Shown one piece after another: positions 33,507 to 44,276 of a stretch of 64,000 bases of DNA (position 1 is its first letter; each line of letters starts with the position of its first letter). The notes below the pieces were generated by a model, which saw only the letters and a program-made list of their open reading frames with translations, did not search any database and was not told the DNA's origin. The position numbers were made by a program, and so were the translations under genes. Origin of the DNA: Heterohyrax brucei (Eukaryota > Chordata > Mammalia > Hyracoidea > Procaviidae); the NCBI GenBank assembly GCA_028571685.1, contig CM053148.1, forward strand, positions 90,852,001-90,916,000, written 5' to 3'.

Positions 33507-33949
33507 GGAGTTTTCAATTTTAATTCAATTAAGTATACACGTCATCTATTATGATACAGGTGAATATCATACCTGATGAAATCTCAAGTAAGAGATATTT
33601 AACCAGGTGAGATGTGAGATAGAGTGGGAGAGAGAAGATTTTCTAAAGTGGTTAATTTTGAGGTTATCTTGAATTGCCAACAGATAATGCATATATCAAA
33701 TAGAATGTCTGTGCAAAGACAGGCCAATTGGGAAGTTATGTGTAAACTGAGAGGTCAGGAAAGTACTGTATGAATAATTTAATAGCCATTCTTACAACTG
33801 GATGGCCCATTCCATTCCCATCCCTGTTGTATCTTAGTTTTCACACCCAGAATAACTATTTTGAGAATGAAAATAACCATTACACTAAAGAAGTAATTTG
33901 TATTGAAAATAAAAGGTACAAAAATTATTTTAAACTGCTAACTAACATG
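33507..33949. other. No recognisable gene or repeat
   Basis: No gene or clear repeat seen. Confidence 0.35.
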
Positions 33950-34122
33950 ATGGAAACCTTGGTGGTACAGTGGTTACGCGTTAAGTCTGCTAACCAAAAG
34001 GTCAACAGTTCAAATCCTTCAAGAACTCCTTGGAAACTCTATGCGCAGTTCTACTCTGTCCTGTAGGGTCGCTATGAGTTGGGAGTGACTCGATGGCAGT
34101 GGGCTTGTTTGTTTTTGTTTTT
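33950..34122 (+). mobile_element. AfroSINE copy, full length and well preserved
   Basis: Head aaccttggtggtacagtggt, aaaaggtcaacagttcaaat, body cttggaaactctatgcgcag, tail gggtcgctatgagttgggag and gatggcagtgggcttg, then a T/G-rich end. A possible short target duplication aactaa lies on both sides. Confidence 0.94.
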
Positions 34123-34930
34123 TGAAACTAATTATAATGGTGAATAACTGTGGGAAAACGAGATAAAATCTTTTTCTAAGAATTATGATTCTCCTAATAA
34201 ATACTGTGTTTATTGTGTGTATCATCATTGTGTAAAACCCGTGTCCAGTAAAACAAGATAAACACCTTTTTAGCTCCGAAGATGATGCTGAGACTCAAAG
34301 TAATTTAGCTAACAAAAATCATAAATTTAATGATCTCTTGTCACTTTTATTGCAGGCTTTTCTTTATAAACTTATATTTAAAACATAGATACCCAACTTC
34401 CGCATATATTTATACTGAGATTACTTGGAATTCTTTGAGATCCATACTACAAACTATAAATACAATTTTTCACTTTAAATTGCACAGTAATTTTCTTAAG
34501 TAGTCCTTTCCCCACGCATCTGTTTGCTCATTTATTTTGAGGAAGTTTGCTTCCAAATTGTCTTTCAGGCAATTGCCCCCTCACCTTAAAAATTTGGTTG
34601 CAGTTTAAATACAAGTTCGGTTTTATAATATTTATAGATTGAATGTCATGTGGCAGGGTATTCTGTCTGAAGTTAGCAGTGCTCAATTTAATTGCTCATA
34701 TTTGTAAATATTATTTGTCTTGAAATTCAAACCACATGCAGCAAATTGCATTTTAATGGTCTACCTTAGAGACAGGTGTATTGTGTGCAGAGTTAGAGAC
34801 TGTTAATAGCTTTTGCCTGTGGCATTTTTTTGCAAAGAACAAATTGCAGCTGTTGCCTAATTTTTTTCTTTTTAAAAAAAGGTACCTAAAGCTGCAAGGT
34901 TTTCTATAGTTAACAAAGAAACCCCTGTTT
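34123..34930. other. No recognisable gene or repeat (0.8 kb)
   Basis: AT-rich sequence, nothing assignable. Confidence 0.4.
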
Positions 34931-35010
34931 CCAAACAGCATTACATCTACAAGTATGGGGGTTTGGATGCCAACACATATTTTGGGGGACACAATTCAAC
35001 CTGTAACAAC
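34931..35010 (-). mobile_element. MLT1-type LTR end fragment (fossil)
   Basis: aacagcattacatctacaag, gggggtttggatgccaacac and tattttgggggacacaattc match the antisense 5' end of an MLT1 LTR. About 80 bp only. Probably old (placental-wide family). Confidence 0.65.
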
Positions 35011-35125
35011 AAATGTTTTCCAGGCAATACCAGCTTTTCTAGCATGTGCTCAGAATGTTTCCAGCCACTAACCATTACCCAATTCCAAAGTCGCTTCCGT
35101 GTTTTTAGATAACTGTTACCCCCGC

Positions 35126-35284
35126 GGAAATCCTGGTGGTGTAGTTGGTTAAGTGCTCCGTCTGTTAACTAAAATGTTGTCAGTTCAAATCCGTCAGGCA
35201 CTCTTTGGAAGCTCTGTGGGGCAGTTCTACCCTCTAGGATCGCTATGATCGGACCCACTTGATGGTGGTGGGTTAGGTTTTGGA
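35126..35284 (+). mobile_element. AfroSINE copy
   Basis: Head aaatcctggtggtgtagttg, tgtcagttcaaatccgtcag, body gctctgtggggcagttctac, a shortened middle, and tail tgatggtggtgggttaggtt. Confidence 0.9.
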
Positions 35285-35320
35285 TTCTGTTACCCCAGAA
35301 GCCTCTCAAAGCATCCCTAT

Positions 35321-35764
35321 CTAGTTTTCTAAGACTTCCATATGAAAAACAAGCTGCCATCAGCTGGGTGGCTTAAAACAACAGAAATTTATTTTCTTCC
35401 AGTTTTAGGGGCCAAAAGTTCAAATTAAGGATGACAACAGAGACCTCTTCCTTCTGAAGGCTCTAGGAAAGTACTCATCCTTTTGTTTCCCGGCTTCTGA
35501 TTGTCTCAGGGGTTCCTTGTGGAAACGTAACCCCAATAGCTGCCAGCACCTTCCCTTAGTGCTCCGCTCTATATGAATCTGCATCTCATCTCCTTTTACT
35601 AGGCTATCACCAGCAGTCATATTTGATTTGATCTCAGCTGCTTCCACTGTGATCTCATGTTAATTAGTCAGTCTGCAGTGACAATATTTATGAATAAGGC
35701 TATATTCACAGGTTTCAAGGATTAGGTCTTAAACTTTGTCTTTTTGGAGAACACAGATCTACAA
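35321..35764 (-). mobile_element. MLT1-family LTR (fossil)
   Basis: Antisense LTR of about 440 bp: gctgggtggcttaaaacaac, agaaatttattttcttccag, ggctctaggaaagtactcat, ggggttccttgtggaaac, and tttttggagaacacagatc near the end. MLT1 copies are ancient (placental-wide). Decayed. Confidence 0.78.
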
Positions 35765-36221
35765 GTAGCCGCTCATATGAAAACACTCAGCCACTACCAC
35801 TTCCTTGCAGGGACTGTATGAGAATTAATCTATATGTAATGATTTTTATATGACCCCAAACTTGGTAGATAATATATAACTGCAGGCATTATAATTAGTA
35901 TTGTGCATAATTCATTTATTTGTCTTTTATTTAAAACAAACTACCCAGCTAAGTCCAACAGAGGGGAAAAGAATAACACATTTTTTTACACAAATAATAC
36001 ACATGTTATATATATTTTTGGCCAGCTATACAACGCTCTGGTGCATTATTTTCCTAGGTGTGCTGTGTGTGTTATAGACGTGAATGCATTATTTCTGGGG
36101 ACACATTACTTCTGAAAACAGGGTAAGTGGGGCTCACAGAGATGTACCCATCATGTTATTCTGTTAATAATATCCTTCTAGTTATATACCATTTTTCAAT
36201 AACTCAAAATAACACTGAGGC
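35765..36221. other. No recognisable gene or repeat
   Basis: No gene or clear repeat seen. Confidence 0.35.
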
Positions 36222-36412
36222 CCATTAAACCTATAGTCATCAATAATTCTGACTCATAGTGACCCTATAGGACAGAGCAGAGCGGGCTCATGGGGTTTCC
36301 AATGCTGTAATCTATATGGCAGCCTATTGGTGTGTCTTTCTCCTATGGAATGGTTGGTGGATTTGAACTCTCAACCTTTCGGTTAACACCTACATGCCAC
36401 TGGGGCTCCTTT
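36222..36412 (-). mobile_element. AfroSINE long variant
   Basis: Antisense: aataattctgactcatagtg, accctataggacagagcaga, the long block gctgtaatctatatggcagc, tttctcctatggaatggttg, and head tcggttaacacctacatgcc. Confidence 0.85.
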
Positions 36413-36834
36413 CAATATTGAGCCAGTCAGTTTAACGTGCACTGTGTTCCTCCTTGCAGCTGAACATCATATGGCAGGATGACCAAGAGTCCCAGGGGAG
36501 AGCTAGGTAAAATTGAATTGCACTCTTCATTATAATACTTAACGGTTACAAGTCTAAAGCAAAGTACTATAGCCACAATCACCAAATCTCACACATAATG
36601 TATCGGTAGCCAAGAATTCAGCTGATGTGACTCTGAACTTGTAACTTTGAAGAACTGGAATCAAAAGCCTAATCCACAGTCTGCAGAAGGTGCAATCCCC
36701 ACCCCCTCAAGCTTTCCATAAATGTCCAGGGTATGGAGCCAGTCCTGCTTTCTGCTCCGAGGAGATCTCTGCCTCTTGTCCCCATGACATTAGCTCTCAG
36801 AAAGCATGGGCTCCCGATGTTTTTGTTTTCTGTT
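36413..36834. other. No recognisable gene or repeat
   Basis: Slightly more GC than its surroundings near 36690-36800. I recognise nothing. Confidence 0.35.
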
Positions 36835-36908
36835 GTGTTCTACCCTGGCCCCTAGGGTCGCCATGAGTCGGATCCAACTCGACGGCACTTGGCTTGGCTT
36901 TGGCTGTC
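36835..36908 (+). repeat. Solitary SINE/RTE-type 3' tail, well preserved
   Basis: ctagggtcgccatgagtcgg, then aactcgacggcacttggctt. The tail is close to consensus yet has no SINE arm upstream. Confidence 0.75.
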
Positions 36909-37235
36909 AGCGTCTTTGACAAGATCTTGGCACACCGTGATTCAATGACATAATATTTGATGAATGATTTAATGAATGTGCTCATTCTCCACATAAGTCT
37001 ACATTCTTTAGACTCTCTGTGGTTAATTAATACTGAGGGCATCACTTTTAATCAGTATGATGTTTATAAAATGTATGAACGGTGTGAGTACATAGTAAGT
37101 TCCCCATCAAATGAGTTCCATAAAGTAGATGAAGTACCGTACCGACATTAGTCCATTTTGTCATCGAGTGGCATGACGGCCAATGTAATATTGGTTTTAT
37201 TAAATCAGCACACTCATTTTATGGTCCCTGTGCAG
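36909..37235. other. No recognisable gene or repeat
   Basis: No gene or clear repeat seen. Confidence 0.35.
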
Positions 37236-37378
37236 TACAAGCAATTCATCCTGGACCAATTAGCTTGCTGGTTGGCAGTTTACACCTATCCAGAAACACC
37301 ACAGAAGAAAGGCCTGGTGATTTACATCTGTAAAAATCATAGTCAATAAAACTCTATGGAACAGAACAGATACCGTGT
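37236..37378 (+). mobile_element. AfroSINE long variant, partial
   Basis: ttgctggttggcagtttaca, the long block agaagaaaggcctggtgatt, tctgtaaaaatcatagtcaa, and aaactctatggaacagaaca. Head and tail are eroded. Confidence 0.7.
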
Positions 37379-37467
37379 CAACTTTTTCTTTTTAATTATT
37401 TTATAAGGGAGTTAAGGATTGAAGAAGCTTATTAACTTCCCCGTGGACACACATTTGTAAAGAATAG

Positions 37468-37964
37468 TGTCGTGCACTGAATCATGTCCCCCCAGAAATA
37501 TGCGTACCAACTTGGCTGGGCTGTGATTTCCAGTAGTATGTGACATTCCCTTGTGCCAAGTCCTGCCTCTGTGGTGTTAACAAGGAGGACAGGCAGCAGT
37601 TGAGTCAGTGGGGCAGGACTCAGTGTATATAAGATTGTGCTATGCCTGAGGCAGTCTCCCAGTATATAAAAGAAAGAAGCTGACAGAGAAATTTGGGGGA
37701 CTTTGAACCACGAAGAAGTGGTGCCAGGAGCAGAACACATCCTTTGAAAAGGACCTAGGGCCCCTGTGCCTTAGAAGCTCCCCATCCAGGGGAAGACTAA
37801 AGACAAGGATCTTCTTCCAGAGCCAGCAGAGAAAGTCTTCCCTGGAATTTCTGTCCTGAATTTGGACTTGTGGCCTACTAGACTCTGACAAAATAAATTT
37901 CTCTTTGTTAAAACCATCCGCTTGTGGTATTTCTGTTACAGTAGGACAAGATGACTAAAACTGA
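37468..37964 (+). mobile_element. ERVL-MaLR solo LTR (fossil)
   Basis: Sense LTR of about 497 bp from TGTCGTGCACTG. It has cctctgtggtgttaacaagg, a tatataaga motif where a core promoter would have been, catcctttgaaaaggaccta, and the 3' run caaaataaatttctctttg, cttgtggtatttctgttac. Flanks aatag (37463-37467) and tatag (37965-37969) may be the 5 bp duplication with one change. Well preserved for its class, no internal region. Confidence 0.87.
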
Positions 37965-38397
37965 TATAGTTTCAGATCTGAAACTCAAGCATAGATATTC
38001 TGGCAACATGAAATCGCTGCGGAAGTCTGTAAATGCTCACTCTTAATTTGATGCATATTATCTCAGAGACCAATGAATCACACACAGAGAGACAAAGATT
38101 GCTCAACTATTTCCCAGAACACTTTTTTAGCAATAGGGTAACTTTTTACATAAAACCTAACATATATAATGTATGTTTAAAATATTAACATCGAAAGTGA
38201 AATATCTCCCAGCCCCATACATGTACAAGTTTTTTCACTCTTAAACCTTCCTATTGTCTTCTTTGTATTCACCCCAGAATCAAAGCTAAATGGACTTACT
38301 GGTAGGAAGATACATCTGCACAAATAGGAATCCTGGAGCTAGGCCGAAGAATAAGATAACTACCTCACCATTTCTTCATGCTTTTTGAGAATGCATT
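37965..38397. other. No recognisable gene or repeat
   Basis: No gene or clear repeat seen. Confidence 0.35.
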
Positions 38398-38518
38398 CCT
38401 TAACTACAGCACTGCTGACACTTGGGGCCACGTAAACAGTCGGGGACAGTTTCGTTGATTCTGGGATATTTATCGGTGTTACCTACTAAGTGCCCATAGC
38501 ATCATCCCATCTATGACA
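38398..38518 (+). mobile_element. hAT-Charlie-type MER element, left part (split by a SINE)
   Basis: ctacagcactgctgacactt, ggggccacgtaaacag, and aagtgcccatagcatcatcc correspond to an old non-autonomous hAT family ('gcactattgacatt...ggcc', 'agtagcacc'). It resumes at 38722 after a SINE. Subfamily not assigned. Confidence 0.6.
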
Positions 38519-38721
38519 ACAAAGAAGAAACAAAAGAAAACAAAAATAAAAATAAAATAAAAACCAAACTCACTGCAGTCAAGTTGATTCTGACTTACAG
38601 CGACCCTGCTGATCAGGGTAGAACTGCCCCATAGAGTTTCCAAGGAGGGCCTGGTAGATTTGAACAGCTGATCTTCTGGTTAGTAAGCAGAGCACTTAAC
38701 CACTGCACCACCAGGGTTTAC
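38519..38721 (-). mobile_element. AfroSINE copy inserted in a hAT element
   Basis: Antisense. An A-rich stretch (complement of the T-rich tail) at 38520-38563, then accaaactcactgcagtcaa, cagggtagaactgccccata, ggcctggtagatttgaacag, and ccaccagggttt. Flanked by acaacaa at 38516-38522 and 38722-38728, a 7 bp or longer target duplication. Confidence 0.92.
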
Positions 38722-38785
38722 ACAACAATGTCTTTGGATATTACCAAATATCCCCTGGAGGGAAAATTGACTCTGATTTTAAACA
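38722..38785 (+). mobile_element. hAT-Charlie-type MER element, right part
   Basis: acaatgtctttggatattac, caaatatcccctggaggg and aaaattgactctg continue the element interrupted at 38518 ('gacattgccaaatgtcccctggggggc' block). Confidence 0.6.
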
Positions 38786-38837
38786 GCCACTTTGCATTAT
38801 GAATCAAGACCTAATTCTAAAATGACTTTCGCAATTT

Positions 38838-38975
38838 GCTGTGCATGCAAAGTATCAGAAAAACTTGTTAAAACACAGCTCTCTGGGCCCCACATTGAGA
38901 GACCGACTAAGCAGGTCTCCCGCAGGGCTAGCAATCCACTTCTGTACTAAATTCCTCAGGTGATTTGGGGACAAA
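38838..38975 (+). mobile_element. MER5A-like hAT remnant
   Basis: gtatcagaaaaacttgttaa, aacacagctctctgggcccc, aagcaggtctcccgcagggc, and attcctcaggtgatttg follow the MER5A order. Confidence 0.7.
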
Positions 38976-39324
38976 CAAAAAACTGAAGAACTTCATGAGA
39001 GAAAACCTGGAACATAAAACCATCTATTTGAGGAACACAGAAATCGGCTTAGCTGTAAAGGGCATCAGAGGAAGTCTGACTGGATAACTCCAATTAGAAA
39101 AGACTCGGAGCCACGGAAGTATCAGTGCCACCAGAGGAAGCTGGGAGCCATGCACATCCACACTGAGGAAGGCTGAGAGGAAAAGAAGCCACCCATCCGC
39201 TCTCTGAAAGGTCATTTCGGGCTGGGCCTAGTAGTACGACAGAGCATCTCTGTCCAAGAAAGAGGGCCAGACGGGATCATCTAGGGTCTTATTTTCAGGG
39301 CTTTTCTTGTCCTTTAATCAGCAC
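38976..39324. other. No recognisable gene or repeat
   Basis: No gene or clear repeat seen. Confidence 0.35.
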
Positions 39325-39490
39325 AGGGAAACCCTGTTGGTAGTTGTTAAAAGCTACTGCTGCTCACCAAAAGTCAGCAGCTGGAATGTACCACATGCTC
39401 ATTGGAAACCTGATGTAGCAGTTCTACTCTGTCCTATAGTGTTGCTCTGAGTTGGAATTCACTTGATAGCAACTTTTGTTTGTTTGTTTA
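39325..39490 (+). mobile_element. AfroSINE copy
   Basis: Head gaaaccctgttggtagttgt, tcaccaaaagtcagcagctg, body gtagcagttctactctgtcc, and tail ttcacttgatagcaac with a gttt-rich end. Confidence 0.9.
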
Positions 39491-39519
39491 ATTAGTATAG
39501 AATTGGTGTATCAATTCCG

Positions 39520-39617
39520 AGGTCAGACTCACTGTGTCTGAGTTCAGGTTCCTGCACTCATAACTGTGTAATCTTAGGCAGGTTACTTTATCTCTTTCTA
39601 CTCCCTAGTTTTCTCAT
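39520..39617 (+). mobile_element. MIR SINE remnant
   Basis: gaggtcagactcactgtgtc, tgtgtaatcttaggcaggtt, and actttatctctttctactcc then ttttctcat match the MIR core in order. Placental-wide age or older. Confidence 0.72.
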
Positions 39618-39627
39618 AACCATACTA

Positions 39628-39690
39628 AAATCCACCCAACGATGCTGATGTCCAAATCCCTGGAACCTGTGAATATGTTACCTAACAAGG
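39628..39690 (+). mobile_element. MLT1-family LTR, first part (split by a MaLR LTR; fossil)
   Basis: gatgctgatgtccaaatccc and tggaacctgtgaatatgtta match the sense start of an older MLT1 LTR. It resumes at 40053. Confidence 0.75.
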
Positions 39691-40052
39691 AGTCTTAGCA
39701 CAAATGTGTGGCTTTCAAAAACAGAAATTTCTTGTCTCACACTTTAGGGCTCTAGGGGAAAGTTCTCTCTGTCAGCTCTGGGTCAGATCTTGAGCTCTCC
39801 TTCTGTAGCTCTGGTGTCCTCAGTTCCTGGGGCATCTTCATGTAGCACCTGTCTCCCCTATTGGTGCTGTCTTGTCTCTGTGTCTATTCTGCTCCTTAAA
39901 ACTGGGATGTGATTAGGTTAGGACATACTATACACTAATATGTCTCAATAACACAACAAAGAAAGTCTTATTCCCAAATCAGATTAGGTACACAGGTAAA
40001 AGATTTCAGATTTCCACATGTATTTGGAGGAGACAGAATTCAACCCATAACA
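39691..40052 (-). mobile_element. MaLR LTR nested in an MLT1 LTR (fossil)
   Basis: Antisense LTR of about 362 bp: agtcttagcac, agggctctaggggaaagttc, ccaaatcagattaggtacac, and gaattcaacccataaca. Flanks caagg (39686-39690) and catgg (40053-40057) fit a 5 bp duplication with one change. Similar in text to the LTR at 48514. Interior shortened relative to the 490-500 bp LTRs. Confidence 0.82.
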
Positions 40053-40464
40053 CATGGCAAAAGGAACTTTTCAGAGGGGATTCAGTTAAGGATCTTGCTA
40101 TAGGGAGGTTATTATACTGGATTACCTGTATTGGCCCAATGTAACCAGAACTGTCTTGATAAAAGTGAGGCTGAGGAATATTTGATCACAGAAGATGGGA
40201 AGGTGATATGAGAACTGAAGCAGAGATTGGAGTGAGGTGGCTTGAAGCGAAGGCATGCCAGTCCTTTCTAGAAGTAGAAAGAGGCAAGGAAAAGAATCCC
40301 CCTAGAGAATCCGGAAGTAATCAGTCCATTTGACAGGCTGATTTTCATCCTACAAAACTTCTTTGGGACTTCTGACTTGCAGAACTACAAAGAAATGAAT
40401 TTGTATTGTTTTAAGCCATTAAGTTTAGAGCAACTTGCTATAGCAGCAAAAAGAAACTAATACA
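40053..40464 (+). mobile_element. MLT1-family LTR, second part (fossil)
   Basis: catggcaaaaggaacttttc, agttaaggatcttgctatag, gagattggagtgaggtggct, and gttttaagccattaagttta to aaactaatacat, all in MLT1 sense order. The nesting shows it is older than the MaLR LTR within it. Confidence 0.82.
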
Positions 40465-40635
40465 TTATCTTACAGGGTAGAGACTGACTTAGTCCATGTA
40501 ATGTATTTAGAAGAGTTATGTTGCACAAAAAAGATCAGTGATTGTTAGTCATTAATATCAACAATATATTGTATGTCCTTAGCTTGGTGGCTACATTGAA
40601 AATTTGTTCCAGACAAATTTATAAACATGTTCCAT

Positions 40636-40804
40636 ATAAAAATCAAAACCAAACCGACTGCTGTCAAGTCAACTCTGACTTGTAGTGATTCAAGAGGACA
40701 GAGTAAAACTGCCCTATAGAGTTTCCAAGGAGTGCCAGGTAGATTCAAAATGCTGACCTTTTGATTAACAGCCATAGCACTTTAACTGCTATACCAGGGT
40801 TTCC
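40636..40804 (-). mobile_element. AfroSINE copy
   Basis: Antisense: aaaccaaaccgactgctgtc, gacagagtaaaactgcccta, tgccaggtagattcaaaatg, ttttgattaacagcc, and taccagggtttcc. Confidence 0.92.
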
Positions 40805-41379
40805 GTATAACTTTCTCAACAAACAGGTCAAACACTTATAGGAAGAAATAGATAAAGGCCGCGTGGTACTGCACGACATGACCCAGTAGCCCCAGAACTA
40901 CTAAGACTGGGAGGACCCCAGTCTTAACTGTATTAAGCTCATTTTCCATCTGAACAGAGATAGAGGTTTTCGAGAGGAAATAGGATGTCACTGTAGAGAG
41001 AGAAGTTGTAGTGTCACCCAGGATGAAGACTGTACTAAAGAAACCTACCACTGTAAAAAGGGGCCATAACTACAAACAAGTTTGTCTGAGAGATAACACA
41101 ACCACCAACAACAGTTTCGAACGACAAGATCAAATTCCATATGAATATTGTCAATTTTTTCCTTGAGTATATAGTTGGCTAGAAGTTATTTATGAGAAAA
41201 TCGTAGGCTTTTTCTTCTTTTTACTTTATATTATGTTTTGTCTTTAAAAGAAAGATAGTCAAGTTACCCAATTATAGGTATTATAAATAGACAGCAGAAT
41301 TAATATTATACTATGCTCCTCTCTTTATAGAAAGGGCTCTTTATCTGTGATGGTGGAATTCTAAGCTTCTCAAGTTCTA
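40805..41379. other. No recognisable gene or repeat
   Basis: A 71-residue minus frame at 40836-41051 has no known domain. Nothing assigned. Confidence 0.35.
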
Positions 41380-41590
41380 TAAATAGTATAGCTAATATTT
41401 TTACAGCATTTTCAATCGAAAACCTTTGTATACCTTATTTTATTCACATCATAAATGTGAGGTAAGGTATGCATTTACTTTTCTCATTTTACAAATAAGA
41501 AAACTGAAGTACAAGGAATTTAGGGATTTGCCTTATGTCATCTGCTTGAATAGTGGAGAAGGAATATAAATCGGATCTTCTGACTCCTAA
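41380..41590 (-). mobile_element. MIR SINE, antisense
   Basis: atgtgaggtaaggtatgcat, ttctcattttacaaataaga, aaactgaagtacaaggaatt, and atttgccttatgtcatctgc, then tcttctgactcc. This is the complement of the MIR core ('gaggaaactgaggcacagagag'). Confidence 0.78.
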
Positions 41591-42254
41591 TTTAGCATTT
41601 TTTATATTTTTTTAGTATAATTGATGAGATTTTTCAGGACCAAGAGAAAGAAATCTTCAGATTATTTGAATGAATTCAGTGCCAGGAAAGAAAGAAGTAA
41701 TGCGGCACAGGATGCATCCCTTCAACAGCACTACCACTCCTGTACCCAACTTCAAACCAGAGGACAAAAAGAGGCTTCAGGAACCACAAGGAAAGTTCCT
41801 AAGGAGTATTTGAAATGAAAGTCTGTGCTGACTAACCACAAATTCTTGTCTTCCCTGTTCACCCTGAGAATGTAATGCTACTTCTAGGGTGCCATTTATC
41901 ATGGAGCTCCATATTCTCCTGTTAACAACAGATCCAGGGTTGCCCATCCCATAGCCTGTCACCTCTGGCTTGTTCATCATCCTCAGGACAGTCTACTGTG
42001 GCTCTGGCCGTAGATGGCCTCCTTAGCAGGGTTAGAGTTCTGCTGCAACTCTAAGAGGGCTCCCACACAACAGAGGAAGGCACAGGAGACCACCTTGCTA
42101 CAAGTAGCAGGCACTAAGGGTAAAAGCATCCTCCAGTCTGCTCAGAACCTCACTCTCTTACGTTACACAGCTCATTCATGGCCCACAAATGCTTTCTTTT
42201 GAAGCAGGAGACAGTTTTCAGGACCCTGTATTCGAAGGGGAGATTAAAAATTTC
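41591..42254. other. Unassigned, moderately GC-rich segment
   Basis: Higher GC than the neighbourhood, with small open frames on both strands (65 aa at 41621 +, 67 aa at 41777-41980 -, 62 aa at 42014 +). No start context, splice pattern or domain supports a gene. It could be unrecognised old retroelement sequence, given the LTR candidate that follows. Confidence 0.35.
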
Positions 42255-42683
42255 TGTCCCGGAAATCACGCTTTAATCACTGCAGAGGAGTAACACCTCT
42301 GCAGGTTTTCTTTACAGCTTCTCCTTCAGGAGGGGCTGAGTGGAGGGGCAAATAAAGGCCCCACTGGGGACTCCCTGCTTTAGTTGACAACTGAGAGTTT
42401 CTGGACTCCGGATCGGATGCAGTGTGCTCCAGGACAGGTGCCTCTGGCAGACTGCTCTCTTTGTTCTCCTGACCCCACACCTAGCAGATAGCTTCCCCTT
42501 TAAGTATTCCGACCTGGCCGGATGGAGTCAGATAGGATAGAAGAGAGAATATGCTGACTGTCCCCCATGTTTGGATGGTAATACGGAAAATAATAAAAAG
42601 TCTTCTGCCGTTCACAGACACCTGTCCCCGCGGTTGGTTTATGGGCAGCAGATAGCCGAAATTCGGATCTTTGCCTAGTAACA
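42255..42683 (+). mobile_element. Candidate solo LTR, family unassigned (fossil)
   Basis: A 429 bp block from TGTCCCGG to AGTAACA, i.e. TG...CA ends. Near the 3' part it has aataataaaaagtcttctg, suggestive of a poly(A) signal, followed by a GC-rich end. Flanks atttc (42250-42254) and ctttc (42684-42688) could be a 5 bp duplication with one change. Not similar to the MaLR LTRs here. Class and age unknown. Confidence 0.4.
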
Positions 42684-42726
42684 CTTTCTGAGATTAAGAC
42701 AGGATAGATTTTACTCTGCTACAAAA

Positions 42727-42891
42727 CTAAAAAAAATAAATCAATTGCCTTCTAGTCAATTTCGACTTATAGTAACCCTAAAGGACAATGTAGAACCGCC
42801 CCATAGAGTTTCTAAGGAGTGATTGCTGGATTCTAACTTTTGATCTTTTATTTAGCAGCTGAGCTCGTAACCTCTCTGCCACCAGGGTTCC
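42727..42891 (-). mobile_element. AfroSINE copy
   Basis: Antisense: caattgccttctagtcaatt, gtagaaccgccccatagagt, attgctggattctaactttt, gcagctgagctcg, and gccaccagggttcc. Confidence 0.9.
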
Positions 42892-44276
42892 ATTCTGTTG
42901 CAGGCCATGTATTACTTACCATTTGAAAAATTATTAAGTTGTACATTTTCTAAATGCTTTATAGAATATAGAAGAACTTAAGGATGTAAAATTTGAAACT
43001 TAACCTCCTCGACTTTTAATAACTGTGCCATGTCTACTGCTGATAATTATCAAATAAAGTGAAGACCTCGCTTAATCTTCTTAGCATAATCATGAAAACA
43101 AAATTGACCTCTGTGTCAGAAGATCTATTGTTTTTTCTTAACCTCACATTTTTTAAAGCAGACATCAAATGGAAATTTGATGTGAATTTTTTCTGGTTCC
43201 TACTAATTGGTTTAATCAGAACTATGTACTTCAGAAGGATTTTGCATATTTCAAGAGAAAAATTAAATATTCATTGGCAGGGCTTTCTTCACTTATGAAA
43301 GATTACTCAACTCATAGGCATGCCAGCCTCACAGAGTGACAAGGCATTGCTGTTGCTAACTGAACATAGTCATCCACACCATGGTGAACAGTTTAGAATT
43401 TCCTCTCCTTTTCCTCATCAATTCTCATCCATTCTTCTCTCCTTCCATGCCACTACTCCAAAAACATAATCCAGAAAGCTAGGTTCTTGATCCTCGTGTC
43501 TGCTCTGGGAAGTCCTGCCACTACTCTCTTCCCGCTAACATTTTGAATCCCTCATTCCGCTGCCTTCTCCTCTCTTTCTCTCTCTCTTTTAGAGAGGGAG
43601 TGGTTAATATATTTTATTTTAATACAGTTCTTAATAAATTTTACATTTTTAGCTCATGTGAACTTCAGTTTTTTATATAATTTTAGGTAGAATTTTTTTT
43701 GATGTCAATGTCATTTGCCAAAGAAGGCAATGCATTTTCTGCTAAGTTATGAAGCCTACTACATGTTATTAAATTCACTACATGTGTATCTGGGTTTACT
43801 TCTAGGCTTTTGTTGTTGTTGTTGATCCTTTTCATTGTTTTCCTAAAGTTTAAAAAAAAAATGACCTCTTGGATTTGTCTGTTTCAAGATACAGACTTCC
43901 GACTTCATGTACAGAATTAAGACTGAAGTTTTCAACAGTGCTGACTAATAACTGTCCCACGCATATACACTAGTGATCTTTGACTCATTCTTACACTTCG
44001 TTTGATGTATGGCTCATTTTTTGGTTTACCTGGAAAGAAAAGAAAAAATATATTTACTAAAAATATTTGATTTATATATTTTTTTATGGTGTCCTTGGAC
44101 TGCTTCCTATATTTTCTGAGATTCTGAGTTTTCAGCTATGAAATGAAGTATTTTTTGATGTATATTTAGATTCATGAAATCATCCATTATCAAACCATCT
44201 TTTGATGCTGAATTATAGTTATTGATGCTGAAAACCTTGAACTTTTTCTTTTTTTAACATCTGTGCACCACAGGTG
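42892..44276. other. No recognisable gene or repeat (1.4 kb)
   Basis: AT-rich. A tc-rich patch with tctctctctcttttagagag lies at 43575-43600. Otherwise nothing assigned. Confidence 0.4.

Noticed and set aside
41621-41818. 65-residue charged plus-strand frame
   Set aside because: It begins next to antisense MIR and has no known domain. The length is expected by chance.
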